The translations under genes were made by a program, and so were the position numbers. A stretch of 64,000 bases of DNA from Mastigias papua (lineage: Eukaryota; Cnidaria; Scyphozoa; Rhizostomeae; Mastigiidae): positions 15,854,714 through 15,918,713 of the forward strand of contig OZ025273.1 of NCBI GenBank assembly GCA_964019165.1, in the 5' to 3' direction. Below, one piece after another: positions 12,498 to 26,149 of the stretch. The notes beneath the pieces were generated by a model, which made no database searches, had not been told where the DNA came from, and was given only the letters and a program-made list of their open reading frames with translations. The number at the start of each line of letters is the position of its first letter. Positions within the stretch are counted from its first letter, which is position 1.

Positions 12498-14420
12498 GTC
12501 AGTGGTTTATTTCATTGAGAATGTTTCGATGTAGTTTACCAGGATTTTTTTGTATAGATTGGTCGCTACTTTCCAAGTTGGACGAGATTTAATGCCATGT
12601 GTTGATCGAGATTCCATAAGATTGCACTGGGGCCGTATGATTATGCCAATTCCTTTCATGGTCGCTCGATTTCCGCCTGTAAATTACCGTTTGGTTACTA
12701 CAGACGTTCGGTATACTATTCAGTGGGTATTTACTGTATTATTTACTGATATATTATTACAGTTTATTGTGCTGTTCATACTGTGCATTTGCATGTGATT
12801 TTGAAGGAAGTATGTCTGAACAGTTAGGCCGCTTCCTTTACGTTTAATTTGTTGTCAGTCACTTCTGGTTAGCTCTTGGTTTGTACCATACACTTATTGT
12901 AGGCTGGAGCTAAGATGTTGTTCAACTTATTCCTTGACTTATTGGAGTGTAATAGCTCTCTGTCCCAGTTGGTTTTGTTACAGTATTGTCATTAAGGTAC
13001 TACGTGTATTCTCTCTGAAACCTTGGGGGGCGTTTCATATTACTCTCAGTCACTAAAGCTGATTCCTTCCTTATTCTCAGTAGAACACTTAGTACTCTGA
13101 ATCAGTGGTATATTTATAGTGAAAGGTGCAAAGTCGTATAGAGATATGTTATGTACTAATTTGTTGATACTTTGGTGCATAGTACCATGCGTTGTCAGGT
13201 TGTTCTTTCTTGATGTTTTTAGCCTGACATTGTATTCTAAAGTAGGATTGTGGTCAACACACTTAAGTAAGTTATTCATAGGGCTTTATTTTGTATAGTA
13301 CTCTACTGATCACCTATGTATATACAACAGTCTAACAATCTTTATTATGTATAAGAGTCTAATCGTTGTATTCACTATAGATTTTTGTGTTATTTTGGAG
13401 GAATCAGCTTATGGTTGCTTTAGTCCTAACTCTCCGTTTCCTGGCAAATCAGCTCCCTCTCATCCTAAGATTATTTGTTATAAAGACCATTCATGATTTC
13501 TATTCATCATTCTGCACATGATAATATGGTTTGACTTGATCAAGTAGTATTAGATCACAATGATTTGCGCTGTTTAATAGTAATTCCTGGAGCCCCATCT
13601 TCCAGCTGGCACCCTAATTAACAGTATTGTTTGTAATCAAATGTTATGAGGGGCTTACTGTAAAAGAGTATTATGTATAAAAGGTTATGCGACACTAATG
13701 CACAATGTCTGAGTTTCAAATCATTTTTGACTAGCACACTTTTAGGACTATTCTTTAGCTTTTATGAACTTAAATTATGAAGCATCTCTATACATTGTGA
13801 TTGTATATTGCCTACTTGAATGCCTCAAGGTAGCTATTAAAGGAGTTTGACAGATATTACTGGTTGTGCCTAGATGATAATGGTAGTCACACATTTGAAT
13901 TGATGTCCTTAGATGAAACATGTACCAATATAGTGCTTGATTGTCTGCCTATGGGATTTTTGTCACTAGCTTATTTCACTTTGAGATATCAGTTGTCACC
14001 ACTACCATTACTACTTTTGATATTTCAATCTGTTTATGATGATATGTTGTTAAAGTTTTGTATTAGTTATAGCCAGCAGCCTTATTTGTATTGTACTCAA
14101 TTGCCACATCAGGTCCCCCTCTGAAGTACAGCTTTGATAATAAATTTGTTTTTATGATGCTAGCTCTACAATATATCATTCATTGATAGGATTTACAGCT
14201 TTATGTTGTTGACAAAAGGTTAGGACTCACATGATTTTGGTCCATAATTTCATTACTCTTGAGTTTGCTCTAGGATTATAAGGCACTATTATTTCAGTTG
14301 TCTACACTTATGGAACAGTCATTAAGTATCAGGGGGTGGGGGATGAGGCACATGATAAAATAGATTCAACAATTTGCACCTGAGTTGGACATGCAAAAAT
14401 AATCTAGAGTTCCAGATTAA

Positions 14421-15362
14421 GTACTTTGTGGAGCTCAACACTTAAGTTTGTTATTGATTTTATTTCATCAGTCATGTTTTTCTTGAATATATTAATTGGT
14501 GGTCCTTAGCAAGAGCATAGGTAATAGTATATGTGACTTTGTTGCACAATTACTTGATATGCAGTATTGTGGGATTACTAAGAGGTTATGAGTCACTTAT
14601 CTACATAAGCATAGGCACTTATCTATGCACTTTATTTTGAAGTCTTCTGATACAGTAGACTGTTTTACATCTAAATATAATACCTCTGGATAAATTATAT
14701 GGAAGTTTGGATAAGGTATTTGACTGCAACCATCTATGTGATGCTAGAGTTAAGGTATGGTACTAAGTTTTACACCCCCCCCCTCCCCACCACAACCATA
14801 AGTATCTTTAAGTCTTGAAATCTGACTATGTGATTCCAGGCTGTTATACCCCAGTTTTGATATTCAAAATTAGTCTAAAGCCCCAGATTAAGTACTTTGC
14901 GGAGCCAAACACTTAATTTTTGTTATTGATTTTATCACATCAGTTATTTTTTCCTTGGATATATTAGTTGGTGGTCCTTGGCAATAGGATAGGTAGTAGT
15001 ATATGTGATTGTGTTCCACCACAAGTTGATATGCAGTATTGTAGGATTGCTAAGAGGTTATGAGTCACGTATCTACATAAGCATAGGCATGATCTATGCA
15101 CTTTATTTTGGAGTCTTTTCAGATAGTAGAATATTTTACAATTGAACATAATACCTCTGGATAAATTATATGGCAGTTTGGATAAGGTATTTGACTACAG
15201 CCATCTATAGGATGCTAGGTCCTATAAGATACGTTACTAAGTTGTACACCCCCCCCCCCCACTACCACCACCATAAGTACCTGTTATACTTGAAATCTGA
15301 CTTTGTGATGTCAGGCTATATAATGTATCTCATTCATTGGCTTTCCATCTTACTATGTAGAA
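14421..15362 (+). repeat. 471-bp tandem duplication in unit A
   Basis: The stretch starting GTACTTTGTGGAG at 14421 recurs as GTACTTTGCGGAG at 14892. It includes the poly-C tracts at about 14777-14788 and 15248-15259, which sit at equivalent positions. The copies differ by scattered substitutions, so the duplication is not very recent. Confidence 0.75.
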
Positions 15363-15432
15363 TATTATAAAGTGATGTTGTATTACCAAGCAATATTCTT
15401 TTATTGTTGTGAACATGAAGTATAGGTCTTTT

Positions 15433-15880
15433 CAGGTATTGTAATTAAATTCTATCTAATTTATTTGGTCTTAGTATGTAGTACAGCAATTGGACACGAT
15501 TAATAGCTAAAACCAGATAGAGTTTACAGTCATACCTCTCATTTGATGTGACATACTATATGTTCTCTAAAGTATTTACATTATACAGCAACATTGTATA
15601 AGACTCATTACATTGGGATTGAGTGATGCATGAAATATTGTGTGATGTATATTGCCTGTCAGGTACTGCAATTGCATTCCATCTAATTTTTGTTGGGTCT
15701 TATTATGTAGTATACCAGATTGGACAAGATTAATGGCTAAAACCAGATAGAGGTTGCAGTCGTACCTCATTTGTTGTGACATACTAAGTCGTCTGTGAAG
15801 TGTTTACATTATACAGCAACATTATTGTATAAGACTCATTACGTTAGAATTGAATCATGCAGGGGATATTATATGATGTA
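15433..15880 (+). repeat. ~226-bp tandem duplication in unit A
   Basis: Two adjacent copies share CTAAAACCAGATAGAG and TTATACAGCAACATT. Unit C has the same duplication (about 24596-25045), while unit D has a single copy (about 30205-30425), so the event predates the split of A and C. Confidence 0.7.
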
Positions 15881-15951
15881 TTTCCATTCATGCCTCATTG
15901 CACACACCACTTTAAACACTTATATGCTTAGTTCATGTAATAGAGACTAGC

Positions 15952-16533
15952 TTAGTACTGATAGCCCGCTAGACGCGGGCTCCCCTACCCCAGTTCAACA
16001 GTTGCAGATTAGCCTTGGAAAGACTAACGCAGTGCCCCCATCCAAGCTGCATGGTCTGCATTGTTGATGAGCATGGATGAAAAAGCTCACATAGGATCAT
16101 GAGAGGATGACATCATGGGCCTCTGCATTGGAGCACGTGACATCCGGCTTTGCAATGGAGAAATCAACAAACATTTGTGAGAAAAAATTGTGCAAAAATG
16201 CTCGGATACCTGCGCTAGGATATGGGGCTTTAGAAGGTGAAGATTAAAATCAAAAAGCCCCATAGCCTAGCGCAGGTATCCGAGCATTTTTGCACAATTT
16301 TTTCTCGCAAATGTTTGTTGATTTCTCCATTGCAAAGCCGGATGTCACATGCTCCAATGCAGAGGCCCATGATGTCATCCTCTCATGATCCTATGTGAGC
16401 TGTTTCATCCATGCTCATCAACAATGCAGACCATGCAGCTTGGATGGGGGCACTGTGTTAGTCTTTCCAAGGCTAATCTGCAACTTTTGAACTGGGGTAG
16501 AAGAGCCCGCGTCTAGCGGGCTATCAGTACTAA
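15952..16533. repeat. 3'-terminal palindrome P2 (end of unit A)
   Basis: It is centred at 16242.5 with arms of about 280 bp and a 24-nt loop. It is complete at both ends: TTAGTACT on the left and AGTACTAA on the right, so the right end closes with the CTAA expected of a Helitron 3' end about 12 nt after the hairpin. The core carries one copy of ACCTGCGCTAGG. Confidence 0.92.
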
Positions 16534-17029
16534 TCTTCTCTATATACTAAGATGCCTAATATGCAAATGAGTCGCCGGCCAATCGGTTCCCTCCATTTTG
16601 TACCACGTGACCCGTTTTTTGCCCCTATCTAAATGACAATTCTCCTCCCAGGCCGGTTGGAGGATCGCCACCAAACTGCTCTTGGGGGTTCTCCTAGGTG
16701 TCTACTTACTCACAAAGGAGGGGTTTTTCGATATCTCTCTTCTTTCCCGAGATATTCACAAGTTAAACTTACGGTCATTTCTCTCATCTACCCTCTGCCG
16801 TCGACATTGTGTACCTCTGCGCAGGATTCGCTCTTTCAGTTTGGCCAGTAGACATGGAGGACGATGGCGGTGCTTTGCTGTTGCGAGTAGAATTGGTTGC
16901 TTTTCTAGCAGGTAGGCCCGTCGTGTTCTTCCTAGATGGGTGATCTAACAGTGTGTGTATTTAATTTGTCATATTTATCAGTTGTCTGCCGTTGTGAGCC
17001 CTGTATTTGCCCTCTTTTAGGCCTGAGTG

Positions 17030-17920
17030 AAACAGCTTCCCTCGGGGGCATTATCGCCATGACAGTTCTTCTCGAGCCGCTCGATTCTGGTTACAAAATT
17101 ACACTCCTTTGACTGGTAAGTTGCAATGAGAGATTTGACTCGTGTGTCATGTTGTATTCCTTGGTAGGTTAAGGTAATGTGTATTTGTTTTTCACCCTTG
17201 TTATATAGCATATAGCATGCGTGTAACTCTCAACTCGGGAATGGTTTGAATGGGACTAATGTTGCAGTGAGAAGTGAAAGAACATGTCGTCGGTCTCCTA
17301 CCAGGTGAGTGGTTTCCTTATTCTATAAAATTTGATTTCAAATCGCCTTTCTTTCCTCTGTCCATGCGGTGCATGTTCTACAATCGTTTCGACACTTAAT
17401 TTCAGTACTGCTAGCGAGATTCAGACACCTTCCCTCAGTGATTTTCCGCCATGACAGTTCTTCTCCAACACGTTTGATGTTATTCGCTGTTGTTTGGTGA
17501 AGCGGAGCACACTTTAGTCCGTCTGCTACGAGGTGAGTCTTTTTATTTCAAATTGCCTATCCTTTCTCTGAACACTGTATGCATTTTCTATGTTATTTTC
17601 TACAATTAATTTGCGATCTTTGTTAGCGAGATTCCAGCACCTTCCCTCAGGGATTTCCACCATGACAGTTCCTCTACTACAGGATTGACGTTCTTCACTG
17701 TTGCCGGTGAATTCAAGCGAACTTTCGTCCATCTGCTGCAAGGTGAGTTGATTTGTATTCAATAAGTTTTTATTGTAGATTGCCTGTATTTTTCTGTCTA
17801 CTATACCCGTTTGATATTGCTCAAGTTATGTCAGTATTTTGAGCGAAGAGATTCCTAGAGCTTCCCTCGGGTGTATTTCACCATGACACTTCCTCTCCGA
17901 TCAGATTGATTTTAGTCTCT
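17030..17920 (+). repeat. Exon-like cassette series, unit B
   Basis: CCATGACA copies have their ATG at 17059, 17451, 17662 and 17883, spacings of 392, 211 and 221 bp. Donor-like sites are GACTGGTAAGT (~17111), ACCAGGTGAG (~17302), ACGAGGTGAG (~17528) and GCAAGGTGAG (~17739). Confidence 0.68.
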
Positions 17921-18348
17921 AGATTGTTGTGATTTTTTAACAGGATTTTGATGAACTACTTATGACATATTTACTATTGTGGATTTCTATATATTCCTTG
18001 GCTATAATGCTTAAATGGAATAAGAAGTCGTTATGCTTGCTGATGAATTTGTGCTACATGAGATGCTAAATCTGACCATTGCAGAGTTCTGTTGGGTTTA
18101 ATATTTGGCGTACTGCTAATATTTTAAGTTCTTATGAGCAATGTAATTATTACAAGGGGTTTGCATTCCCCCTCAGTTCAGTCAAGGAAGCAACTGCTCT
18201 GTGTGTTTCATTCCCATTGCCAGTATTCACAAAACATCTAAATATATTTGTATAGAGATGTCCAACGTGTTTGTAATTTATTTGCTAACTGTTCTTAATA
18301 GTATTCCTATGATATTTTGGTGTGCTTACACTCTGTATTTTGTTGTAG

Positions 18349-18527
18349 GTTGCAGATAGTAATGCGAGGGGATTCCCAACTTGAAATCATGATCACAGAC
18401 ACCTCTCATCCCTTGTTTGCGAGCAATAGTATTTACACAAGGCCGCAAACTTGCAGTTGAGGGCGTGTTTGCAAAGTGCAAGGATGTCTTGCAATTCTTC
18501 GTGGAATTTCGTCCTTTCTCTCTTAAG
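18349..18527 (+). other. 179-nt exon-like block, unit B
   Basis: It is bordered by TTTTGTTGTAG and GTAAGT. The short frame reads MRGDSQLEIMITDTSHPLFA and stops after 32 codons. The alternative frame that is open in unit A is interrupted by TGA here. Confidence 0.55.
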
Positions 18528-20482
18528 GTAAGTGGCTTATTTCATTGACACGGTTTTGATGTAGTTTTGCCAGGATTTTGTTGTGTAGAATGGTCGCTAC
18601 TTTGCCAGCCAGACGAGATTTAGTGCGATGTTTTGAGGGAGATTCCATACGATTGCCTCGGCTCCGGGGTCATATGATCGTGGCAGTTCCTTTCATGTTC
18701 GCTTGATTTTCGCCTGTAATGTACCGTTTTGTTACTACAGAAGTTTCGGTATAATATTTAGGAGATGCTTACTGTATTATTTACTGATATACTAGGACTT
18801 TTATCGTGCTGTTTCTACTTTGTATTTCCGCGAGATTTTCACTGACTTATAACTGAATAGTTAGGCCCCTTTTGTTTTGCGTTTGAGCTGTTGTAGGCGA
18901 CGTCTGCTTAGCTCTTGCTTTTTAGGATACACTCATTGTAAGCTGGAGCTAAGACACTGTTCAAATTATTCGTTAGATTATTGGACTGTAATAGATCTCT
19001 TTCCCGTTCACTTTTCTTGCAGTATTTTGAGGAAAGTAGTAGTAAGTGTATTCTCTCTAAAACTTCGAGGGGTTGTTCATATTACTCTCAGTCGCCATAG
19101 CTGCCGCGGTACACTTTGTATTCTAAATCACTGGGGTATTTATAGTTAACAGTGCCAAGCCTTATACGGATATTTTATCTACCAATTCGCTGATAATATG
19201 GTGTATAGTACCGTGCGTTTTACGGTAGTTGCTTCTTCATGTATTTACACTGATATTGTATTCTAAATTAGCTTTATATTCAACACACTTAAGTAACTTA
19301 TTCACGAGGCTTCATTCAGTATAGTACTTTACTAATTGCTTATGTACTACCAGCAGTCTACCACTCTTTATTTACAACAGTCTATTATTTGTGTTCACTA
19401 TATATTTTAGTGTTATGTTGGTTGAATCTGCATGTGGGCACTTTTATGCTAAATGTTCTTTTCCTGGCAAACCTGCTCTGTGCCTTGCTGAGATGATTTA
19501 TTATAGACACCATTAATGATTTCCATAAATCATTCTGCACATGATAAAATTAGTTTTGTTTGTCAAGTAGTGTTGGATAACAAGCATGTGTATTGTGTAG
19601 ACTTCATCCCTGGAGCCCCCCCTTTCAGTCCCAAGCTCACTGAACAGTAGTCTTCATAATCAAATATTATGAGGGGCTTGCTCTAAGAGATTATTATGAA
19701 TACAAGCTTATGTGACAGTCATACACAGTTTTTGAATTTGAAGTCTTTGTGGAATATTCTAGACCATCTGTTAGGAATATTCTTCAGCTGTGATGCACTT
19801 GAATTAAACAGTATCATTAGGTATTCCCATTTCACAAAACCTACTTGAATCTAAATATTAAAGCAGTTTGTAAGTGTTTACTTGGTGTGCCCAATTGATG
19901 TCCTTAGACCAGAGTTGTAGCTGTATATTACCTGATTGCCTGTCTGTATGATTTTTTCACTAGCCTGTATCACTGTCAGATATCAGTTGTTACCACTAGC
20001 ATTATCACTTTTCATATATCATTCTACATGTGGTGATATGTTGTTAAAGTTGTCTGTTAGTTACAGCTAGCAACATATTTCTATTGTATTGAATAGATAT
20101 ATAAAGCCCCCTTCCTATCTAACACAAAACTATTGTTTAAATTTTTTTGATGATGCAATCTCTAAAATTTTATCACTCATTCTTAAGAGTTAGACCTTTA
20201 TGTTTTTGACAAGAGTTTAGCATTCACTTACATGATTGTGGCCCATAGTATTGTGACATTTGAGTATGGTGTAGGATTACACAGGAATAGTATTTTAATT
20301 ATGAACACTTAGACTATAAAATTCTGAGGTAGTGTTATTGCATAAAGCCTACTTTAATGCCTAGATGGTACCAAATGATGCTGAAGACTATACAGTATGC
20401 GTTCCATTTAGTAGTTTATTGTAACAACCATTTGCACTACTTAACTACTATATTTATATACTGGAGACTAGCGGTTTTTTTT

Positions 20483-21053
20483 GATAGCCCGCTAGACGCG
20501 GGCTCCCCTACCCCAGTTACCCGCTGGCCCTGTCAAAATCACTTTGCAAATTAGCCTTGGTAAGACTAACGCAGTGCCCCTTCCAGGTTGCATGGTCCGC
20601 ATTGTCGATGAGCATGGATCAAACAGCTCGCATAGGATCAAGAGAAGATGACGTCATTGGAGCGTGTGACATCCGGCCTTTGCAATGGACAAATCGATTA
20701 AAATTTGAGAGAAAAAGTTGTGCAAAAATGCTCGGATACCTGCGCTAGGCTATGGGGCTTTAGAAGATGAAGAAGAATGTCCAAAAGCCCCATAGCCTAG
20801 CGCAGGTATCCGAGCATTTTTGCACAACTTTTTCTCTCAAATTTTAATCGATTTGTCCATTGCAAAGGCCGGATGTCACACGCTCCAATGACGTCATCTT
20901 CTCTTGATCCTATGCGAGCTGTTTCATCCATGCTCATCGACAATGCGGACCATGCAACCTGGATGGGGCACTGCGTTAGTCTTTCCAAGGCTACTTTGCA
21001 AAGTGATTTTGACAGGGCCAGCAGGTAACTGGGGTAGGGGAGCCCGCGTCTAA
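20483..21053. repeat. 3'-terminal palindrome P3 (end of unit B), right end trimmed
   Basis: The symmetric part is 20493-21052, centred at 20772.5. The left arm has the whole hairpin. The right arm stops inside it at CGCGTCTAA, so the second strand of the hairpin and AGTACT are missing before unit C begins. The left flank is type Y (GCGGTTTTTTTTGATAG). Confidence 0.9.
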
Positions 21054-21870
21054 TCTCTCTATATACTAAAATCCCTATATGCAAATGAGCCCAGATCAAA
21101 GAGGCCGACGCCCGAGCCTGTAACCTGTACTTCTTCCAGGGCTATGCACGGATGCCCCTCAGACTTCTGTCAGGTGTTTCTACTGGGGAGTAGGTTTGTG
21201 AATTTTTTTTGCAAATTTTTCCCTTCATGTTTCGCCGAGATATTCCAGTTTCTCTTCGTCGACTTTGCGTGCTTTGTCTGTCGTCTATTGTCCTCCATTG
21301 TTGTCGTCCGCACGGGTTGTACTGCTCTCATTACAAGGCGAATTCGATCGGGATCATGTTGACTGTTTTTCGAGAAGACTTTCGCTGTTTTTCTACCAGG
21401 TTTGTAGCTACTCTTTCCTCCCTAAATGCTGTATTATAGTTCAATTATATTTTCTTCATCGATTGCGTGCGGTTTCTGATGTTTTACGCAATGTGTTTCC
21501 ATGTATGGAGGACGTTTCCTACAGCCTCCCTCGTGGTTATTATTCGCCATGACAGTTGAGCAACCAATTCGTCGCTTCATTGCTGTCTCAGGATTGGATT
21601 TAGTATTGCCATGTTTTATTTCATGACACCTATTAGTAAGAGGTGAAGTTCTTTTGAGTAATATACCTGTAATTAGAAGATTGTGTTCCCTCTCAGTTCA
21701 GTCAAGGAAGCCAAAGCCACTGCTCTGTGTGTTTCATTCTCATTGCCAGTAGCCACAAAATATCTTAACACGGTTGTAGGGAGATATCTATAGTGTGTAT
21801 GTTTTATTTCCTAACTGTCCTTCATATTATATAATGTTTTGGTATCCTTACACTCTTTATTTTGTTGTAG

Positions 21871-22051
21871 GTTTTAGATAGAAATGCGAGGGGATTCCCA
21901 ACTCAAGATCACGATCGCAGAGAAACCTTTTCATCCTTTGTTTTCGAACAATAGTATTTACACAAGACCGCAAGTTTGCAGTTGAGGGCGTGTTTACAAA
22001 GTGTATGGATGTCTTGCAATTCGTCATGGAATTTTGTGCTTTCTCTGTAAG
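21871..22051 (+). other. 181-nt exon-like block, unit C
   Basis: It is bordered by TTTTGTTGTAG and GTAAGT. The short frame has 33 codons (MRGDSQLKITIAEKPFHPLF), one more than usual, through a 3-nt insertion that keeps the frame. Confidence 0.55.
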
Positions 22052-22112
22052 GTAAGTGATATATTTCATTGACACAGTTTCGATTTAGTTTTACTAGGAT
22101 TGTTTTGTGTAG

Positions 22113-22311
22113 AATGTTCGCCACTTTCCCAGTTAGACGAGATTTAATGCCGTGTTTTGATCGAGAGTCCATACGATTGCCTCGGGGGCCCTATGATCAT
22201 ACCAATTCCTTTCATGTTCGCTTGATTTCCGCCTGTAAATTATCGTTTGGTTACTACAGAACTTTCGGTATACTATTCAGGGGATATTTACTGTATTATT
22301 TACTGATATAA
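22113..22311 (+). other. Second exon-like ORF block, unit C
   Basis: It follows an acceptor-like TTTTGTGTAG. The open frame from ATG at 22114 gives 65 residues, including GPYDHTNSFHVRLISACKL. The equivalent frame is open in units F, G and H and broken in A, D and E. It contains another degenerate copy of the CCTCGGGGGC...CATG motif. It is not recognised as any family. Confidence 0.4.
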
Positions 22312-24157
22312 TAGGACAGTTTAGCGTGTGCTGTTGATACTTTGCATTTGCGCATGATTTTGAAGGAAGTATGTCTGAACAGTTAGGCCGCTTTCTTTAG
22401 GTTTGATTTGTTGTCAGTCACTTCTGGTTAGCTCTTGGTTTTTCCCATACACTTATTGTAGGTTGGAGCTAAGATGTTGTTCAAATCATTCCTTGGATTA
22501 TTGGAGTGTAGTAGCTCTCTTTCCCGTTTGGTTTTTGTTGCAGTATTTTGAGCAGTACTACGCGTATTCTCTCTAAAACCTTGAAGGGCCTTTAATATTA
22601 CTCTCAGTCACCTCAGCTGATGCCTTCTGTATTCTCAGTAGAACACTTAGTATTCTGAATCATTGGTATATTAATAGTTAGAAATGCCGGGTCTTTTACA
22701 AATATGTTATTTACTAATTCGTTGATACTTTCGTGTATAGTACCGTGCGTTTTCAGGTTGTTCCTTCTTGATTTATTTACGCTGATATTATGTTATAAAT
22801 TAAGTTTGTAATCAAAGCACTTAAGTAACTTATTCACAAGGCTTTATTCAGTATAGTACTATAATGATTGCCTATGTATTTACAACAGTCTAACAATCTT
22901 TATTTACAAGAGTCTAATCATTGTATTCACTATAGATTTTTGTGTTATTTTGGAGGACTCGGCTTATGGTTGCTTTAGTCCTAACTCTCCGTTTCCTGGC
23001 AAAGCAGCTCCCCCTCATCCTAAGATTATTTGTTATAAAGACCATTAATGATTTCTATTCATCATTCTGCACATGATAATATGGTTTTGCTGGATCAAGT
23101 AGCATTAGATACCAATGATTTGTATTGTTTAGACTTAATTCCTGGAGCCCCATCTTCCAGCCCGCACCCTAATTAACAGTATTGTTTGTAATCAAATGTT
23201 ATGAGGGACTTACTGTAAAAGAGCATTATGTATAAAAGGTTATTCCTCACTAATGCACAATTTCTGAGTTTCAACTCAATTTTGACTAGCACACTTTTAG
23301 GAATATTCTTTAGCTGTTATGAAGTTAAAGTATGAAGCATCTCTATACATTGTCATTGTATATTGCCTACTTGAATGCCTCAAGGTAGCTATTATAGGAG
23401 TTTGAAAGATATTACTGGGTGTGCCTAGATGACAGTGGTACTCATACATTTGACTTGATGTCCTTAGATGAACCATGTACCAACATAGTACTTGATTGTC
23501 TGCCTGTAGGATTTTTGTCACTAGCCTATTTCACTTTGAGATATCAGTTGTCACAGTGACCATTAGTACTTTTGATATTTCATTCTGTTTATGATGATAG
23601 GTTGTTAAAGGTTTGTATTAGTTAGAGCCAGCAACCTTATTTGTATTGTACTCAATTGCCAGCTCGAGCCCCCCTCTCAAGTACAGCTATGATAATAACT
23701 TTGTTTCTATGATGCAAGCTCTACATTATATCAGTCATTGATAGGATTTACAGCTTTATGCGGGTGACAAGAGGTTATGACTCACATGATTTTGGTCCAT
23801 AATATTGTTACTGTTGAGTTTGCTCTAGGATTACAAGTCACTGTTATTTCGGTTTTGTACACATATGGGGCAGTCATTAAGTATCAGGGGGTGGGGGTTG
23901 AGGCACATGATAAAATAGATTCAACAATTTTGTACCCCAGTTGGACATGCAAAAATATTCTAGAGCCCCAGGTTAAATACTTTGTGGAGCCCCAACATTT
24001 AATTTTTGTTATTGATTTTATTACATCAGTAATTTTGTCCTGGGTATATTAGTTGGTGATCCTTAGCAACAGCATAGGTAATAGTATGTGACAGTGTTCC
24101 GCCACAAGTTGATATGCAGTATTGTAGGATTACTAAGAGGTTATGAGTCAGTTATCT

Positions 24158-24330
24158 ACATAAGCTTAGGCATGATCTATGCACTTTATTTTGGAGTCTT
24201 CTCAGATAGTAGACGTATTTACAGCTGAATATAATACCTCTGGAACATAAGCTTAGGCATGATCTATGCACTTTATTATGGAGTCTTCTCAGATAGTAGA
24301 TGTTTTTACAGCTGAATATAATACCTCTGG
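24158..24330 (+). repeat. 86-bp tandem duplication in unit C
   Basis: CATAAGCTTAGGCATGATC and the following bases through AATACCTCTGGA are repeated directly with a period of about 86 bp. Unit C has this and unit A does not. Confidence 0.75.
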
Positions 24331-25115
24331 ATAAATTGTATGGACATTTGGATAAGGTATTTGACTACAACCATCTATATGATGCTAGGTTTAAGGTATG
24401 TTACTAAGTTGTACACCACCACCACCACCACCACCATAACTACCTTTAATGCTTGACATCTGACTTTGTGATTTCAGGCTGTATAATATATCTCATTCAT
24501 TGGCTTTCCATCTTACTATGCAGAATAGTTTAAAGTGATGTTGTATTACCAAGCCATATTCATTTATCATTATGAACTTAAAGTATAGGTCCTTTCAGGT
24601 ATTGTAATTAAATTCTGTTTAATTTATTGGGTCTTATTATATAGTAAAGCAATTGGACAAGATTAATAGCTAAAACCAGATAGAGTTTACAGTCATACCT
24701 CTCATTTGATGTGACATACTATATGTTCTCTAAAGTATTTACATTATACAGCAACATTGTATAAGACTCATTACATTAGGATTGAGTGATGCATGACATA
24801 TTGTGTGATGTATAGGTCCTTTCAGGTATTGTAATTAAATTCTGTCTAATGTATTGGGTCTTATTATGTAGTAAAGCAATTGGATAAGATTAATAGCTAA
24901 AACCAGATAGAGTTTACACTCATACCTCGCATTTGACGTGACATACTATGTGGTCTATAAAGTGTTTACATTATACAGCAACATTATTATATAAGACTCA
25001 TTACATTAGGATTGAATCATGCAGGAGATATTGTATGATGTATTTCCATTTATGCCTCATTGCACGCACCACTTAAAAACATTATATACTTAGTTCATGT
25101 AAAAGAGACTAGCTT

Positions 25116-25693
25116 AGTAATGATAGCCCGCTAGACGCGGGCTCCCCTACCCCAGTTCGACAGTTGCAGATTAGCCTTGGAAAGACTAACGCAGTGCCCC
25201 CATCCAAGCTGCATGGTCCGCATTGTTGATGAGCATGGATGAAAAAGCTCGCACAGGATCATGGGAGGATGACGTCATGGGCCTCTGCATTGGAGCACGT
25301 GACATCCGGCTTTGCAATGGAGAAATCAACAAAAATTTGCGAGAACAAATTGTGCAAAAATGCTCGGATACCTGCGCTAGGCTATGGGGCTTTTTGATTT
25401 TATTCTTCATCTTCTAAAGCCCCATAGCCTAGCGCAGGTATCCGAGCATTTTTGCACAATTTGTTCTCGCAAATTTTTGTTGATTTCTCCATTGCAAAGC
25501 CGGATGTCACGTGCTCCAATGCAGAGGCCCATGACGTCATCCTCCCATGATCCTGTGCGAGCTTTTTCATCCATGCTCATCAACAATGCGGACCATGCAG
25601 CTTGGATGGGGGCACTGCGTTAGTCTTTCCAAGGCTAATCTGCAACTGTCGAACTGGGGTAGGGGAGCCCGCGTCTAGCGGGCTATCATTACT
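25116..25693. repeat. 3'-terminal palindrome P4 (end of unit C)
   Basis: It is centred at 25404.5 and complete. Both ends carry a private variant: AGTAAT on the left (25116-25121) and ATTACT on the right (25688-25693), where other type X palindromes have AGTACT. The arms have therefore changed together. Confidence 0.92.
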
Positions 25694-26149
25694 TCTATAT
25701 ACTAAAATGCCAAAATGCAAATGAGCTCGCCTATTGTGTACATCAAAGGGGCCGGTACCCGCTCTTGTGATGAATACTTCTTCTAGAGCTGTGCGATTAT
25801 TTGGCTGAAACGTTTGTCAGAGGACCCAGTGGTTGGGTAGGCGAATTAATTTTTTTTTCAAATTTTTATCTCGAGAGTTCGCCGAGATAGTCCAATTTCT
25901 ATGTGGCGAATTTGAGGCTTTTGTGTGTTGCCTGTTGTCTTCCATTGTTATCGTCCGCATGGAAAGCACTGCTCTCACTTCAAGGCGTGTTCGATCGGGA
26001 TCAAGTTCGCTGCTTTTTTGAGGAGAATTCTGTTGGGATTCTACCAGGTTAGTACCTATTTGTCCTACCTAACTTCTGTTCTTTAGTTCGCTTATATCTT
26101 CTTCCTCTATTGCCTGCATTTTCTGGTGTTTTAAACTATTTGTTTTCAT

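Larger units (their letters stand above)
10519..16536 (+). mobile_element. Non-autonomous Helitron unit A
   Basis: It begins TCTCTATATACTAAGATCCC with ATGCAAATGAG shortly after, the usual Helitron 5' style. It ends in palindrome P2. No RepHel gene is present. The left third holds exon-like cassettes (about 10860-11900) and a 178-nt exon-like block. The right half is AT-rich with tandem duplications. It is much closer to unit H than to its neighbours B or C. The left end abuts the AGTACT of copy 1 with no bases between. Confidence 0.85.
16537..21055 (+). mobile_element. Non-autonomous Helitron unit B
   Basis: It starts TCTCTATATACTAAGATGCC and ends in palindrome P3. Three bases separate it from the CTAA end of unit A. 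Its 3' half belongs with units F and G (type Y: GACTAGCGG plus a T tract before the palindrome). Its first 300 bp are unlike those of any other unit here. Confidence 0.83.
21056..25693 (+). mobile_element. Non-autonomous Helitron unit C, internally deleted
   Basis: It starts TCTCTATATACTAAAATCCC and ends in palindrome P4. Compared with unit A it lacks about 1 kb: after the first cassette (ATG at 21549) the sequence jumps near 21630 to the part that follows the last cassette in other units. The 3' half is type X, like A and D. Confidence 0.83.

Noticed and set aside
20797..21099. Reading frames inside the palindromes, which appear in near-identical form on both strands (for example 25186-25410 and 25384-25623, 50160-50396, 55171-55604)
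   Set aside because: They exist on both strands because the DNA is palindromic. There is no sign of protein constraint beyond DNA identity of the arms.
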